NCBI GenBank assembly: GCA_017962845.1 | Contig: JAGCUN010000045.1 | Coordinates: forward strand, 30,070-94,069 | Source of the DNA: Bacteroidales bacterium | GTDB lineage: Bacteria; Bacteroidota; Bacteroidia; Bacteroidales; WCHB1-69 | DNA: 64,000 bases | Direction of reading: 5' to 3' | Part shown: piece by piece, positions 18,754 to 27,578 of the stretch | Layout: the number at the start of each line of letters is the position of its first letter | How positions within the stretch are numbered: the first letter of the stretch is position 1 | The notes under the pieces: model-generated | Database searches by the model: none | The model's input: the letters and a program-made list of their open reading frames with translations, nothing else | Told to the model about the DNA's origin: nothing | Position numbers and translations under genes: made by a program

Positions 18754-19464
18754 ATGAAAAAACTTTTTACCCTTTTTGCCGCTTTGGTAACTATGGTTGC
18801 CGTTAATGCTCAAAGTGTTGATTATGAATGCGGTGGATTCATCGATAATGAGCAGAATCCCATTTCAGATCTGTATATTTCATTAGATGAGGATCTCTCT
18901 GTTAACATTGTGGTGATCAATAATGGCCCCGATGAACTTGCTGCAGGTGATTCATTGCTTATGGATGTTTCTGTTCAGGGATTGACATTGGCTTCTGGTG
19001 GCTACAGTTATGCTGAAATGAGCCAACAAAATTTGTTGACGGTTGGTACTCCTTGGATTGCCCAACTTGGTCTTTTTGATGCTGCTACGATGCAACAATA
19101 TGCTCAGTTCTTCCCAGATGAATTCGAACTCTGTATCACGATGAGACTTAAAAATGCTACGGATACTGATCCGTCTAATAACCAGGGTTGCGTCATGGTT
19201 CATCGTGGTGATGTGGGCATCGAGAATATCGCTGCTGGCGAGATCAATGTTTACCCGAATCCCGCTACCGATGTCATCTATGTTGCCAATGCTGAAGGCG
19301 CACAGGTGAGCGTGTTCGACATGAACGGCCGCATGGTCAACAGCGTGGAGAGCGCTTCCGCTAACCAGGCTATCGACGCTTCTTCTATCGCCAAAGGTAT
19401 GTACATCGTGCGTATCGTTGACGGTCAGAATGTTACCACCAAGAAAGTCAATGTGGTTCGCTAA
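18754..19464 (+). CDS. Small T9SS type A cargo protein (paralogue 2)
   Basis: A 236-residue secreted protein. The signal peptide MKKLFTLFAALVTMVAVNAQ is followed by SVDYECGGFIDNEQNPISDL, VVINNGPDELAAGDSLLMDV, and a type A tail from VYPNPATDVIYV to VNVVR. It matches its upstream neighbour across its length, including the domain carrying NNGPD and the Cys of NQGCVMVHR. Function unknown. Isolation between a -7 box and a strong terminator suggests separate regulation from paralogue 1. Confidence 0.75.
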   Translation: MKKLFTLFAALVTMVAVNAQSVDYECGGFIDNEQNPISDLYISLDEDLSVNIVVINNGPDELAAGDSLLMDVSVQGLTLASGGYSYAEMSQQNLLTVGTPWIAQLGLFDAATMQQYAQFFPDEFELCITMRLKNATDTDPSNNQGCVMVHRGDVGIENIAAGEINVYPNPATDVIYVANAEGAQVSVFDMNGRMVNSVESASANQAIDASSIAKGMYIVRIVDGQNVTTKKVNVVR

Positions 19465-19488
19465 TCATTGAGATTTTCTGATCATAAG

Positions 19489-19517
19489 GGCCTGCATGAA
19501 AATGCGGGCCTTTTTTT
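19489..19517 (+). terminator. Rho-independent terminator with GAAA tetraloop
   Basis: A 9-bp stem (GGCCTGCAT / ATGCGGGCC, one T-G pair) closes a GAAA loop and runs into seven T residues, 24 bp after the paralogue 2 stop. Confidence 0.9.
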
Positions 19518-19561
19518 ATTATCGTAAATGTTGACCTGTTGGAATGATTGGCATTTTTTTG

Positions 19562-19569
19562 TATTTTTG
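19562..19569 (+). promoter_or_regulatory. -7 box for the papain-like peptidase gene
   Basis: TATTTTTG matches TAnnTTTG, 118 bp before the chosen ATG at 19688. The leader of about 110 nt shows no strong hairpin. Confidence 0.55.
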
Positions 19570-19687
19570 CACCATCATTTTGGGAATTTGTGAATTCAAA
19601 CGATGAAAAGAATTTTCAAGAGCCGTGTGATTTTGGTGATGGATGGGCTCTTCAGTTTGCAGGATAGTATTCAATAATTTTTTTATT

Positions 19688-22600
19688 ATGAAAAAATCGC
19701 TGATTCTTTGGTTGTTAGGTGTTCTGCCGTTGTGCTTGTTGGGCCAGCAGGTAGAGATGTTGAACCACACCTATAGTCAGGTGGAAAATATTCTGACTTC
19801 TGAAGATGAGGCGATGCTGCGGGCTTGTCCGGTGCTAAAGTTGAACGCCCAGCAGCTGGCGCGTCCGCTGCCCTCGGAAGTTGACAATTCCCAGCTTCCG
19901 TATATGACCCCGATTTATGGCCAGTCGGCGTTGGAGTGCGGCCAGGCATCCAGCATTGTTTACACTTTTTCTTACGAAATCAACTGCCGCAGAGGCACCA
20001 ACAACGACAACTTCAACCGCCGCTACCCAACCCATTTCGCATGGAATTTCTGTAATGGTGGTTCCAGCTCGGGCGTGAGTTTCATGGACACCTGGGAAGT
20101 GATTCGCACGGCGGGAACCCCCAACGTGTCTGACTGGGGTGGCTGGTACAGCACGGGCGGTCCGTCGCGCTGGGCTTCTGGCTACAACCTCTACTACAAG
20201 GCGATGCAGAACCGTATCGTGGAGTTCCTCGCCATTCCCACCGATTCGGAAGAGGGGCTTTTGACGCTGAAACACTGGCTTGACAATCACCTCTGCGGTG
20301 ACGAACATGGAGGCTTGGCCAACTTCTACTCCACCCACGTGCCTAACGGCAGTGAGGAGATGCTGCGCCAGATTCCGGAAGGCACCCCACACGCGGGTAT
20401 GTGGATCGTGCCTAACTTCAAATCCAACGTCAACCACGGACAGACCATTGTCGGCTACGACGACTCCATCTGCTGGGACTACAACGGCGACGGCATGTAC
20501 ACCAACGACCGCGACCTCAACAGTGATGGTGTAGTTGATATTCGCGACTGGGAGGTGGGCGCAGTCATTTTCTGCAACTCCTTTGGCACAGGTTTCGCCA
20601 ATGAGGGCTACTGCTATTTGCCTTATCGCAAACTGGCGGAATTGCCCGCCAACGGCGGCATCTGGAACAAGTGCGTCTATGTGGTGAACGTGAAAGATCA
20701 GGTGAGCCCGAGACTTACCTATAAAGTGACCCTCGACCACACCTGCCGCAATAAAATCAAACTACAGGCAGGGGTCTCCACCAACTTGAGCGCCACCCAG
20801 CCCGACCATACCATCGACTGGGCCGTGTTCAACTTCCAGGGCGGAGAGCATTACATGCAGGGCGACTCCACCGACGAACAGCGCGTGCTCGAACTCGGAC
20901 TGGATGTGAGCCGCCTACTCGAGTTCATCGAACCTGGTCAATCAGCCAAGTTTTTCCTGCAAGTAATTGAAGATGACCCTAATGGTACTGCTGACGGACA
21001 GGTGGTCGATTTTGCCTTGATGGATTATAATGGCTCTATTCTGCCGGTTCAAACCGTTTGTTCGGATGCGAATGTGCCTTTGGTGAACAATGGCACTACC
21101 ACGCTTTCGGTGGTGAGCAGCATCGACTTTACCCGTCCGCAGATGCAGCCCAACCCGCCGGTCATGGAGGCCTTCACCGACTTCCAATATCAGATTCCTG
21201 TGACAGGCGGCAATGCGCCTTATCGGTTTGAGTTTACCAAAGAGTACGGTATTGAGGAATTTGCTGAGTCGATGCCGACGGCTACCGGTTCAAATGTGTC
21301 TCTCTCCAATACCAATAATGGCTATGCGTTGGTGAATTTGCCATTTGAATTTCCTTATTATGATGAAAAATACAGCCAGCTCTGCATCTATGCCGATGGC
21401 TATATGAGCTTTCGCTACGATACCTACAACTGGCCGTTCCTCAAAGACCCAGAACAGCAAATTAAGGCCACTCAGATGATTGCACCTTTCCGTGCAGATC
21501 TCGTTGTGACGAGTGTGAAGAAGAGTCAGAGTTCGTCGGAGGTGACGATCTTTGTTCAGGCGAAAATCAACGGACAGAGTTCGAGCAACATCTCCTACGC
21601 CGTCAAACTTTATTCTGATGGTGTAATTGAATTTTATTATGGTTCCATGAGTTATACGGGAAATGGCGGACTCTCCCTCCTTTCACGTGGCGATACTCGT
21701 ATTTACCAGAAAACTCCCGTTTCAGAGGGCACTGTCGCACAGTTTGCCAACCGTTGTTTTCGTTTCACCCCACCGCAGCGAGTTGATTTCTTGCAGCTGA
21801 GCCGCGATGGTGTGCTGTCGGGCATGTCGGAAACGGCCTTCACCCACCTGCCGGTGCCCGTCACCTGTTTCGACATCAACGACCAGCGGCACGATACGCT
21901 CGTGTATCTCAGCTGCGAATATGGCAATATGCTCGTGATTACCGATATGCATGTGGATGCAGGCGGCGATGAGGTGATTTCTGCCGGTGAGGAAGTGACC
22001 TTGTCGTTCACTGTTAGGAATCTCGACACTATCCCGTATGCGGATTGCTTTTTGCGCTTCAGCACCCCGTGTCCCTATGTGGAGATGGTTGACGATAACG
22101 AGTATTTCGGTTATATTGGCGGCGGCAACGCCTACACGCTCAATCATGCTATCCGTTTCCGGACAGCTTCCGGAACACCCAACATGACCATCGCCGACTT
22201 TGTGGTCACCCTCTCCAACGACCACTATCCGATGACGACCGTGATGCCGTTCACTATCTATTCTAACTGGTTGGAGGTGGTGTCGTATGCTGTCATGGAC
22301 GGTGGCAACCATCGGGTGGATGCCAACGAGACCGACACTCTGCACGTATGGTTCAGAAATGCAGGGACTGAAACGTTGACCGATTTGATGTTCGAGATGC
22401 GCTTGCTGGAGGAACATATTACCTTATTGGATATTCGTGATGACTTTTATTTGATGGATCCGGGCGAGGTCAGGATGGCCGAGTTTGTGTTCCGCACGGA
22501 TGCACAATACCAGACACTCAGCGCGTTGGATGTGCTGATAGATGTTTATTCAGGCCTTCAATATAGTGATACTAAAGTCATTACCCTCATTGGCGAAAGC

Positions 22601-23596
22601 AATTGTGAGAGTTTTGAAAGTGGCCTTCCCGAAGGATTCTCCTACGCCAACTACGCATGGTATTCTACCTCCGATGAAGCGGCAGATGGAGTGTTTAGTC
22701 TTTGTTCGGGAAATATTACTCACAACGATACCTCTACTGTGATTTGCCAGTTTACTGCTGTGCGAGAGGGAACAATCTCGTTCAGCTACAAGACCTCCAC
22801 GGAGAACAACTACGACTGGCTCTATTTCTTCATCGACGGCACGCAGCAGATGCGCTGGTCGGGAGTTCACGACTGGGAACGCTATGAGGCGCCGATTTTG
22901 GCGGGCGAGCATACTTTAGTGTGGAAATATATCAAAGACTATTCGGTAGATGGCAATGCCGACAAAGTGTGGATTGATGATGTGTGTTTCCCCTTGGAGA
23001 ACGATGCCATGCCTGAGTTGCAGATTTCGCCGAATGTAGTGGAAGTGACCGCTGGCGTGGAACAGATGGATATTCCGTTGCTCTACGAGTCTGTCACGCC
23101 CATTTACCTTCTGTATGAGAACCGCATTGTGAATGAGGATATGCAGCCTATCGGGTGGGCTTCCATTGAGTCGCCGGGCGGCAGCCTCAATGCGTTGGCC
23201 TCCCGCGAGGTCAATCTGAGCCTTCATCTGGCGGGGATGCCCGATGGGGTGTATCATGCCAACTTGGTGGCTACGGTACAGGAGGGTAATACGGTGCAGG
23301 TGCCGATTACCGTGGTGGCCGTCAACACCGGCGTTGACGAATACGCCGTGTCGGAAGGAACCGTCAAGGTGTACCCCAACCCCACTACGGGGAGAGTGAC
23401 TGTGGAGCAGCAAGGTTTTGACGGACAGCAGGTTCAGTGCCGGCTGTTTGATATGTCGGGCCGCCAGTTGCGTTGGTTTGAGGAGAATTACACCCAGTTT
23501 GAAGTCGATTTGGGAGATGTGGCGCAAGGGATGTATTTCTTGCAGCTGCGCTGGGACAGCGGGGAAGTGCAGGTGGTGAAAATTGTGAAAAGATAA
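19688..23596 (+). CDS. Large T9SS-secreted papain-like (C1-type) cysteine peptidase
   Basis: A 1302-residue protein. The signal peptide begins MKKSLILWLLGVLPLCLLGQ. The peptidase-like domain spans about residues 65-330: YGQSALECGQASSIVYTF around Cys84, NHGQTIVGYDD for the His, and CNSFGTGFANEGYCYLPYR for the Asn region. Between them DYNGDGMY and DLNSDGVVDIRDW look like EF-hand/dockerin calcium loops. Long beta-sandwich and CARDB-like regions follow, then a jelly-roll-like segment (from SFESGLPEGF) and a type A sorting tail (VYPNPTTGRVTVEQ to the final VKR). The ATG at 19688 begins the signal peptide, and an earlier in-frame ATG at 19643 was rejected. Activity is not proven because the usual GSCW context is CGQAS. 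Confidence 0.75.
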   Translation: MKKSLILWLLGVLPLCLLGQQVEMLNHTYSQVENILTSEDEAMLRACPVLKLNAQQLARPLPSEVDNSQLPYMTPIYGQSALECGQASSIVYTFSYEINCRRGTNNDNFNRRYPTHFAWNFCNGGSSSGVSFMDTWEVIRTAGTPNVSDWGGWYSTGGPSRWASGYNLYYKAMQNRIVEFLAIPTDSEEGLLTLKHWLDNHLCGDEHGGLANFYSTHVPNGSEEMLRQIPEGTPHAGMWIVPNFKSNVNHGQTIVGYDDSICWDYNGDGMYTNDRDLNSDGVVDIRDWEVGAVIFCNSFGTGFANEGYCYLPYRKLAELPANGGIWNKCVYVVNVKDQVSPRLTYKVTLDHTCRNKIKLQAGVSTNLSATQPDHTIDWAVFNFQGGEHYMQGDSTDEQRVLELGLDVSRLLEFIEPGQSAKFFLQVIEDDPNGTADGQVVDFALMDYNGSILPVQTVCSDANVPLVNNGTTTLSVVSSIDFTRPQMQPNPPVMEAFTDFQYQIPVTGGNAPYRFEFTKEYGIEEFAESMPTATGSNVSLSNTNNGYALVNLPFEFPYYDEKYSQLCIYADGYMSFRYDTYNWPFLKDPEQQIKATQMIAPFRADLVVTSVKKSQSSSEVTIFVQAKINGQSSSNISYAVKLYSDGVIEFYYGSMSYTGNGGLSLLSRGDTRIYQKTPVSEGTVAQFANRCFRFTPPQRVDFLQLSRDGVLSGMSETAFTHLPVPVTCFDINDQRHDTLVYLSCEYGNMLVITDMHVDAGGDEVISAGEEVTLSFTVRNLDTIPYADCFLRFSTPCPYVEMVDDNEYFGYIGGGNAYTLNHAIRFRTASGTPNMTIADFVVTLSNDHYPMTTVMPFTIYSNWLEVVSYAVMDGGNHRVDANETDTLHVWFRNAGTETLTDLMFEMRLLEEHITLLDIRDDFYLMDPGEVRMAEFVFRTDAQYQTLSALDVLIDVYSGLQYSDTKVITLIGESNCESFESGLPEGFSYANYAWYSTSDEAADGVFSLCSGNITHNDTSTVICQFTAVREGTISFSYKTSTENNYDWLYFFIDGTQQMRWSGVHDWERYEAPILAGEHTLVWKYIKDYSVDGNADKVWIDDVCFPLENDAMPELQISPNVVEVTAGVEQMDIPLLYESVTPIYLLYENRIVNEDMQPIGWASIESPGGSLNALASREVNLSLHLAGMPDGVYHANLVATVQEGNTVQVPITVVAVNTGVDEYAVSEGTVKVYPNPTTGRVTVEQQGFDGQQVQCRLFDMSGRQLRWFEENYTQFEVDLGDVAQGMYFLQLRWDSGEVQVVKIVKR

Positions 23597-23602
23597 TATT
23601 CC

Positions 23603-25024
23603 GTGGTTTTCAGTACCCCCATATTCCTTTTTGTTTTTCTTCCTATATTGTTGATAATCTATTGGTTATCACCTTATAAGATAAAGAATTGGATTTTGCT
23701 GTTAGGCAGTCTATTCTTCTATTCGTGGGGAGAACCATTTTTTGTGATGGCGGTGGTGGCGGCGATTGTGGCCGACTATTTCATTGCCCGGAAGATGGCG
23801 GCCAGTGAAGGGCGGCGGAGAAAGGGATTGTTGGCCTTGTCGTTGGTGCTGAATGTGGGGTTGTTGCTTTATTTCAAGTATGCTAATTTCTTCGTTACCA
23901 ACCTGCAGGCGCTTTATTCTCTGGTGGGTGCGCAACCCTTTAGTTGGGTGGAGGTGGCCTTGCCGGTGGGCATCTCGTTCATCACCTTCCAGAAGATTTC
24001 GTACATGGTGGATGTGTATCGCGGTACGGTGGAGCCGCAGCGCAAGTTGCAAGATCTGATGCTTTATATCCTGATGTTTCCGCAGCTCATTGCCGGTCCT
24101 ATCGTGCGGTATAAGGATATTGCAGGGCAGCTTGCCGATCGCCAAGCCGACGATACCTACGAGCGGCGTGTGGTGGGTTTTTCGCGCTTTATGTTTGGAT
24201 TGGGAAAGAAAGTGTTGATTGCCAATGTTTTGGCGGAATATGTGGATGCAGTGTTCGCCGCTTCGCCTGGTGACTTTTCATCTGGTACGGCGTGGATCGC
24301 CATTTTGGCTTACACCTTCCAAATTTATTTCGACTTTTCGGGCTATTCCGATATGGCTTTAGGCTTGGGGTTGATGTTGGGATTCAGATTTCCTGAAAAC
24401 TTCAACTTTCCTTATATCTCGCAAAGTATCACAGAATTCTGGCGGAGGTGGCACATCACGTTGAGTTCGTGGATTAAAGATTACTTGTATATCCCGATGG
24501 GAGGAAATCGGGTGGCAGTGCCGCGTATGTACTTTAACTTGGTGTTCGCATTTTTCATCTCCGGTTTTTGGCACGGTGCCGCCTGGACCTTCATCGTATG
24601 GGGACTTTACCACGGTTTTTTCTTGATTTTGGATAGATTAGGTTTGAAGAAAGTATTGGAGAGGATAGGAAAATTGCCGGCTGTCATCTTCACTTTTTTT
24701 GTGGCGATGGTGGGTTGGATTTTCTTCCGTGCCGACAATCTGACCTATGCTTTTGCTTATCTGCGCCGCATGTTTGCTTTCGATGGGCGGTGGGATGAGT
24801 TTTATTGCGACAGAAGATTCCTGTTTATCTTTTTCGTGGCGATAGTGGGTTCTTTTTGGGGGATTTTCAAGAAAGGCGAGCAGTTCCAGTACAAGTTTTT
24901 TGCCGAACAGCCTGAACGGAAGTGGCTGTTGGTAGGGTTTGGAATGGCGGTAGTGTTATACGTGCTGTGTGGCGGTTCGTTGTTGGCCGGCGGCCTGAAT
25001 CCGTTTATTTACTTTAGGTTCTAA
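23603..25024 (+). CDS. MBOAT membrane O-acyltransferase (AlgI/DltB type)
   Basis: A 473-residue polytopic membrane protein with about ten hydrophobic segments. It carries the MBOAT core: FWRRWHITLSSWIKDYLYIP, then PMGGNR, then SGFWHGAAWTFIVWGLYHG with the catalytic His in that last segment. Family members transfer acyl groups, often acetyl, onto extracellular polysaccharides or teichoic acids. Start is GTG at 23603, 6 bp after the peptidase stop, which suggests co-transcription. The usual SGNH/AlgX-like partner is not adjacent, so the acceptor is unknown. Confidence 0.88.
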   Translation: MVFSTPIFLFVFLPILLIIYWLSPYKIKNWILLLGSLFFYSWGEPFFVMAVVAAIVADYFIARKMAASEGRRRKGLLALSLVLNVGLLLYFKYANFFVTNLQALYSLVGAQPFSWVEVALPVGISFITFQKISYMVDVYRGTVEPQRKLQDLMLYILMFPQLIAGPIVRYKDIAGQLADRQADDTYERRVVGFSRFMFGLGKKVLIANVLAEYVDAVFAASPGDFSSGTAWIAILAYTFQIYFDFSGYSDMALGLGLMLGFRFPENFNFPYISQSITEFWRRWHITLSSWIKDYLYIPMGGNRVAVPRMYFNLVFAFFISGFWHGAAWTFIVWGLYHGFFLILDRLGLKKVLERIGKLPAVIFTFFVAMVGWIFFRADNLTYAFAYLRRMFAFDGRWDEFYCDRRFLFIFFVAIVGSFWGIFKKGEQFQYKFFAEQPERKWLLVGFGMAVVLYVLCGGSLLAGGLNPFIYFRF

Positions 25025-25133
25025 AGAAATATTCTCCATAAAGGTTTAATTTTGAACTTTTACGCGGCAAAAACACCAATAATAGTTCAAATCTAAACCA
25101 TTAAGTGAAAAATTTTTTCATTTGTGACTGGGC

Positions 25134-25166
25134 ACAAAAAAAGCGGAAGAGCAATCTTCCGCTTTT
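25134..25166 (-). terminator. Rho-independent terminator for the leftward lipoprotein genes
   Basis: A perfect 12-bp stem (AAAAGCGGAAGA / TCTTCCGCTTTT) closes GCAA. Read on the minus strand it is followed by a T-run and lies about 25 bp beyond the stop of the gene at 25192. On the plus strand it is followed by GGG, so it serves the leftward genes better. Confidence 0.85.
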
Positions 25167-25191
25167 GGGTAGGTAAAACAAAGTTCACAGA

Positions 25192-25509
25192 TTATCTGTT
25201 GCCCTTGCTGCTTTTACCTTTGGTGTTGACTTTGAGTTCAACATTGCCATCTTTGTTAGCTTCAACGCTGACGCCTTCGCTTTCAACTTTGGCTTCACCG
25301 TCTTTGTTAGCAGAAACCTTCACGCCGTCTTTCTTTTCAGGATCGGGGGTATCAACGGTAGCGGTAGCTTCCGGAGCCGGAGTGGGTTCGTCAACAGTGG
25401 TTTCGGTTTCGGTTTCCGGAACCTGTTCTTCATTAGCTTTGTCTTTAGTGTCGTTGCTGCAAGCAAAGAAAAGACCAGCTGCTAAAACTGCTAAGAATAC
25501 TTTTTTCAT
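25192..25509 (-). CDS. Small acidic lipoprotein with ANKDG repeats
   Basis: A 105-residue protein. MKKVFLAVLAAGLFFAC is a lipoprotein signal with the lipobox Cys at residue 17. Next comes a low-complexity region rich in Glu, Thr and Pro (EEQVPETETETTVDEPTPAP). The C-terminal half repeats a short beta-like unit, VKVSANKDGEAKVESEG then VSVEANKDGNVELKV. No known domain. It follows the 167-residue lipoprotein gene by 42 bp and ends at a strong terminator, so the two probably form one unit. Confidence 0.7.
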   Translation of the reverse strand: MKKVFLAVLAAGLFFACSNDTKDKANEEQVPETETETTVDEPTPAPEATATVDTPDPEKKDGVKVSANKDGEAKVESEGVSVEANKDGNVELKVNTKGKSSKGNR

Positions 25510-25551
25510 TGTTAAAAAATTTAAGGTTTATAAAAAATTGAAAGATTTTAA

Positions 25552-26055
25552 TTATTTGGCAGGAACATAGGTAAGAACGAAGGTGTAGTTACCGGGTTTG
25601 CCTTTAGCTTCGCCTTCAACGATGTCGAAGTTGAAGGAAACTTTGAGTTCGTCTTTCACCAGGTTGATGATCTTGCAGCTTTCAACTTCCTCATCATAGA
25701 AGAAGGGGATCTGCATGTCGAGAACTTTTTCTTCCTCGTTGATAGCCCATTTGCCGAGAGAGCTTTCCTGGCTGGGTTGCCATTCGCAAACGTCGCTACC
25801 AGGATTCAGATACTCATAGTTGTCGGTGTTGAATTTGATGATGTCGTCTTTTTCGCAGTCATATACATAACCGTCGAAAAGGTTGTTGATGGTGGTGTTG
25901 TCATCAAAAACATAACCGTTGGTGCATTCAGCAGCGGAGAGGGTCCAACCCTTTTCAGTGGTCAGATAATCAGTCATGGTCTGCTGTTTACATGAAGTGA
26001 ATGCGAAGACAGCCACGATGGCAATTGCGAAAACGCTTAAAATGCTCTTTTTCAT
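25552..26055 (-). CDS. Lipocalin-like lipoprotein of unknown function
   Basis: A 167-residue protein with signal and lipobox MKKSILSVFAIAIVAVFAFT then SC (Cys22). The mature part has the layout of Bacteroidota lipocalin-like/DUF lipoproteins: a short helix, an N-terminal Trp (GWTLSAAEC), a DCEKDDIIKFNTDN strand, then alternating beta segments ending YTFVLTYVPAK. The DCEKDD..KF pattern is common in that group. No ligand can be named. A -7 box lies at 26095. Confidence 0.7.
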   Translation of the reverse strand: MKKSILSVFAIAIVAVFAFTSCKQQTMTDYLTTEKGWTLSAAECTNGYVFDDNTTINNLFDGYVYDCEKDDIIKFNTDNYEYLNPGSDVCEWQPSQESSLGKWAINEEEKVLDMQIPFFYDEEVESCKIINLVKDELKVSFNFDIVEGEAKGKPGNYTFVLTYVPAK

Positions 26056-26094
26056 TGTTTTGAATTTTTGGTTAATAATTAATGTTTAATGATG

Positions 26095-26102
26095 CAAAAA
26101 TA
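26095..26102 (-). promoter_or_regulatory. -7 box for the two lipoprotein genes
   Basis: CAAAAATA on the plus strand reads TATTTTTG on the minus, 39 bp upstream of the ATG at 26055. Confidence 0.6.
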
Positions 26103-26306
26103 CTACATTTTTTAATGTGCGGTACAATGTTCGTTGAATTTTCTTTTTATTTAACTTTTTTTATATTTTCGCGAAAACTGGAGGGATAGACGATGCTGTG
26201 GGTGGGTGAGTTTAATGGGGTAAAAGGTTTTTAAGTTTTTTTTAGAGATGAGGGGCTGTGGGGATTCCATCACTGTTGGCGATGGAATGGTGGAGTGAAC
26301 TAATAA

Positions 26307-27557
26307 TCAGACAGTTGGTTGGGAAAGGACATCGGAGGTGCGTTGGAAGGCGCGAAGGTGGAAGTAGGGGAGGATAGCATAGAAGTGGTCGAAGATGTCG
26401 GCCTGCAGGTCTTCGTAGGCCCGCCACTCGGTGGCACGAACGAAGCAGTACAGCTCCATCGGCAACCCGTTCTCGTCGGGATCGCGGTGGCGCACCATCA
26501 GCAGGGCGGTCTCATCGACCATGGGGTGCTGTTGCAAGTAGGCCACCATGTATGCCCTCAACACACCGAGGTTGGTTTGGAACTCGGCATTAGGGATGTC
26601 GGGGTTGCTGAGGTTGCGCTCGCTGTTGATTTGGTTGATGCGCTCCTGCGTTTGGTCAATATAGTCGCGCACGAGGTCAATCTTGCGGAACTCATCCAAC
26701 ATTTCGGGCGTGCAGGCCTGTATGGAGTTTACGTCGAGGTGGATAGAGCGGGTGATGCGTCGGATCTTGCGTTCGCTCATGCCGCGCCAGTTCTGTATGT
26801 CGCTGCCCACCATGGTCTTGATAGGCACGGTGACAATCGAGTTGTCGAAGTTGCGCACCTTCACTGCGATAAGGTTCACCTCCTCCACAATGCCGTTGGC
26901 CTGTCCGTTGGGGTCGGTGATCCAGTCGCCGATGCGCACCATGTCGTTGGAGGAGAGTTGTATGCTGTTGACGAACCCCGTGATGGTGTCTTGGAACACG
27001 AGGAGCAGAACGGCCGAGAAGGCGCCGATACCGGCGATGAGTCCTGCCGGCGACTTGTTGACGAGGATGCAAGCGATAAGGATGACGGCCAGCACCCACA
27101 GCACAATCTTAACGACTTGCTGGTAGCTTTTGATGGGCTTGCGGTGGTGTTTCTCTGCTGCTACACTCTCCAGCACGTCGAGGAAGGAGCAGATGCATCG
27201 CACCAGCATGACTAATATATAAATATTGATAATCCCTCTGAAGAAGCCGCTGCTCATGCTCTCCGGATCGAAGATTTCGCCCGATAGGCGGAACACGAAA
27301 AAGGCGGGAAGCAGCATGGAGATGCGGGCGAAGAATTTCTGCTCCAGCATGGCCTGCAGCCAGATGTTGGGCTTCCGTTTCAGGCGGAGTTTGGCAGAAC
27401 CGACAAAAAGGAGGCGCAGCAGCTGATATACCACCACACCGATGAAAAGGGTGGCGGCGATAATAATCAGCAGGGTACAGAGTTTGCCCAGGTTTTCCGG
27501 GAAATGGAGTTTTTGGGTGAAGAACTCGATGAAGAAAATGCGGATAAACTTGAACAT
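26307..27557 (-). CDS. MscS-family mechanosensitive channel (YbdG-like)
   Basis: A 416-residue inner-membrane protein with about five hydrophobic segments before the MscS core. The pore helix and beta-domain are recognisable: AGIGAFSAVLLLVFQDTITG, then NDMVRIGDWITDPN, then GIVEEVNLIAVKVRNFDNS and PIKTMVGSDIQNWRGM. Extra N-terminal membrane segments and the insertion after the beta-domain match the YbdG/YnaI group rather than minimal MscS. It follows lysS by 21 bp on the same strand, so co-transcription is likely. The role is osmotic down-shock protection, by family. Confidence 0.88.
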   Translation of the reverse strand: MFKFIRIFFIEFFTQKLHFPENLGKLCTLLIIIAATLFIGVVVYQLLRLLFVGSAKLRLKRKPNIWLQAMLEQKFFARISMLLPAFFVFRLSGEIFDPESMSSGFFRGIINIYILVMLVRCICSFLDVLESVAAEKHHRKPIKSYQQVVKIVLWVLAVILIACILVNKSPAGLIAGIGAFSAVLLLVFQDTITGFVNSIQLSSNDMVRIGDWITDPNGQANGIVEEVNLIAVKVRNFDNSIVTVPIKTMVGSDIQNWRGMSERKIRRITRSIHLDVNSIQACTPEMLDEFRKIDLVRDYIDQTQERINQINSERNLSNPDIPNAEFQTNLGVLRAYMVAYLQQHPMVDETALLMVRHRDPDENGLPMELYCFVRATEWRAYEDLQADIFDHFYAILPYFHLRAFQRTSDVLSQPTV

Positions 27558-27578
27558 GGCCTTTGTGAAGGGTTACGG

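Noticed and set aside
25047..25054. TAATTTTG after the MBOAT gene on the plus strand
   Set aside because: No rightward gene follows; the next genes are leftward and a terminator lies at 25139. Probably chance.
26264..26288. 8-bp hairpin ATTCCATC / GATGGAAT just after the MscS gene
   Set aside because: No T-run follows on the minus strand, so it is not a convincing terminator.
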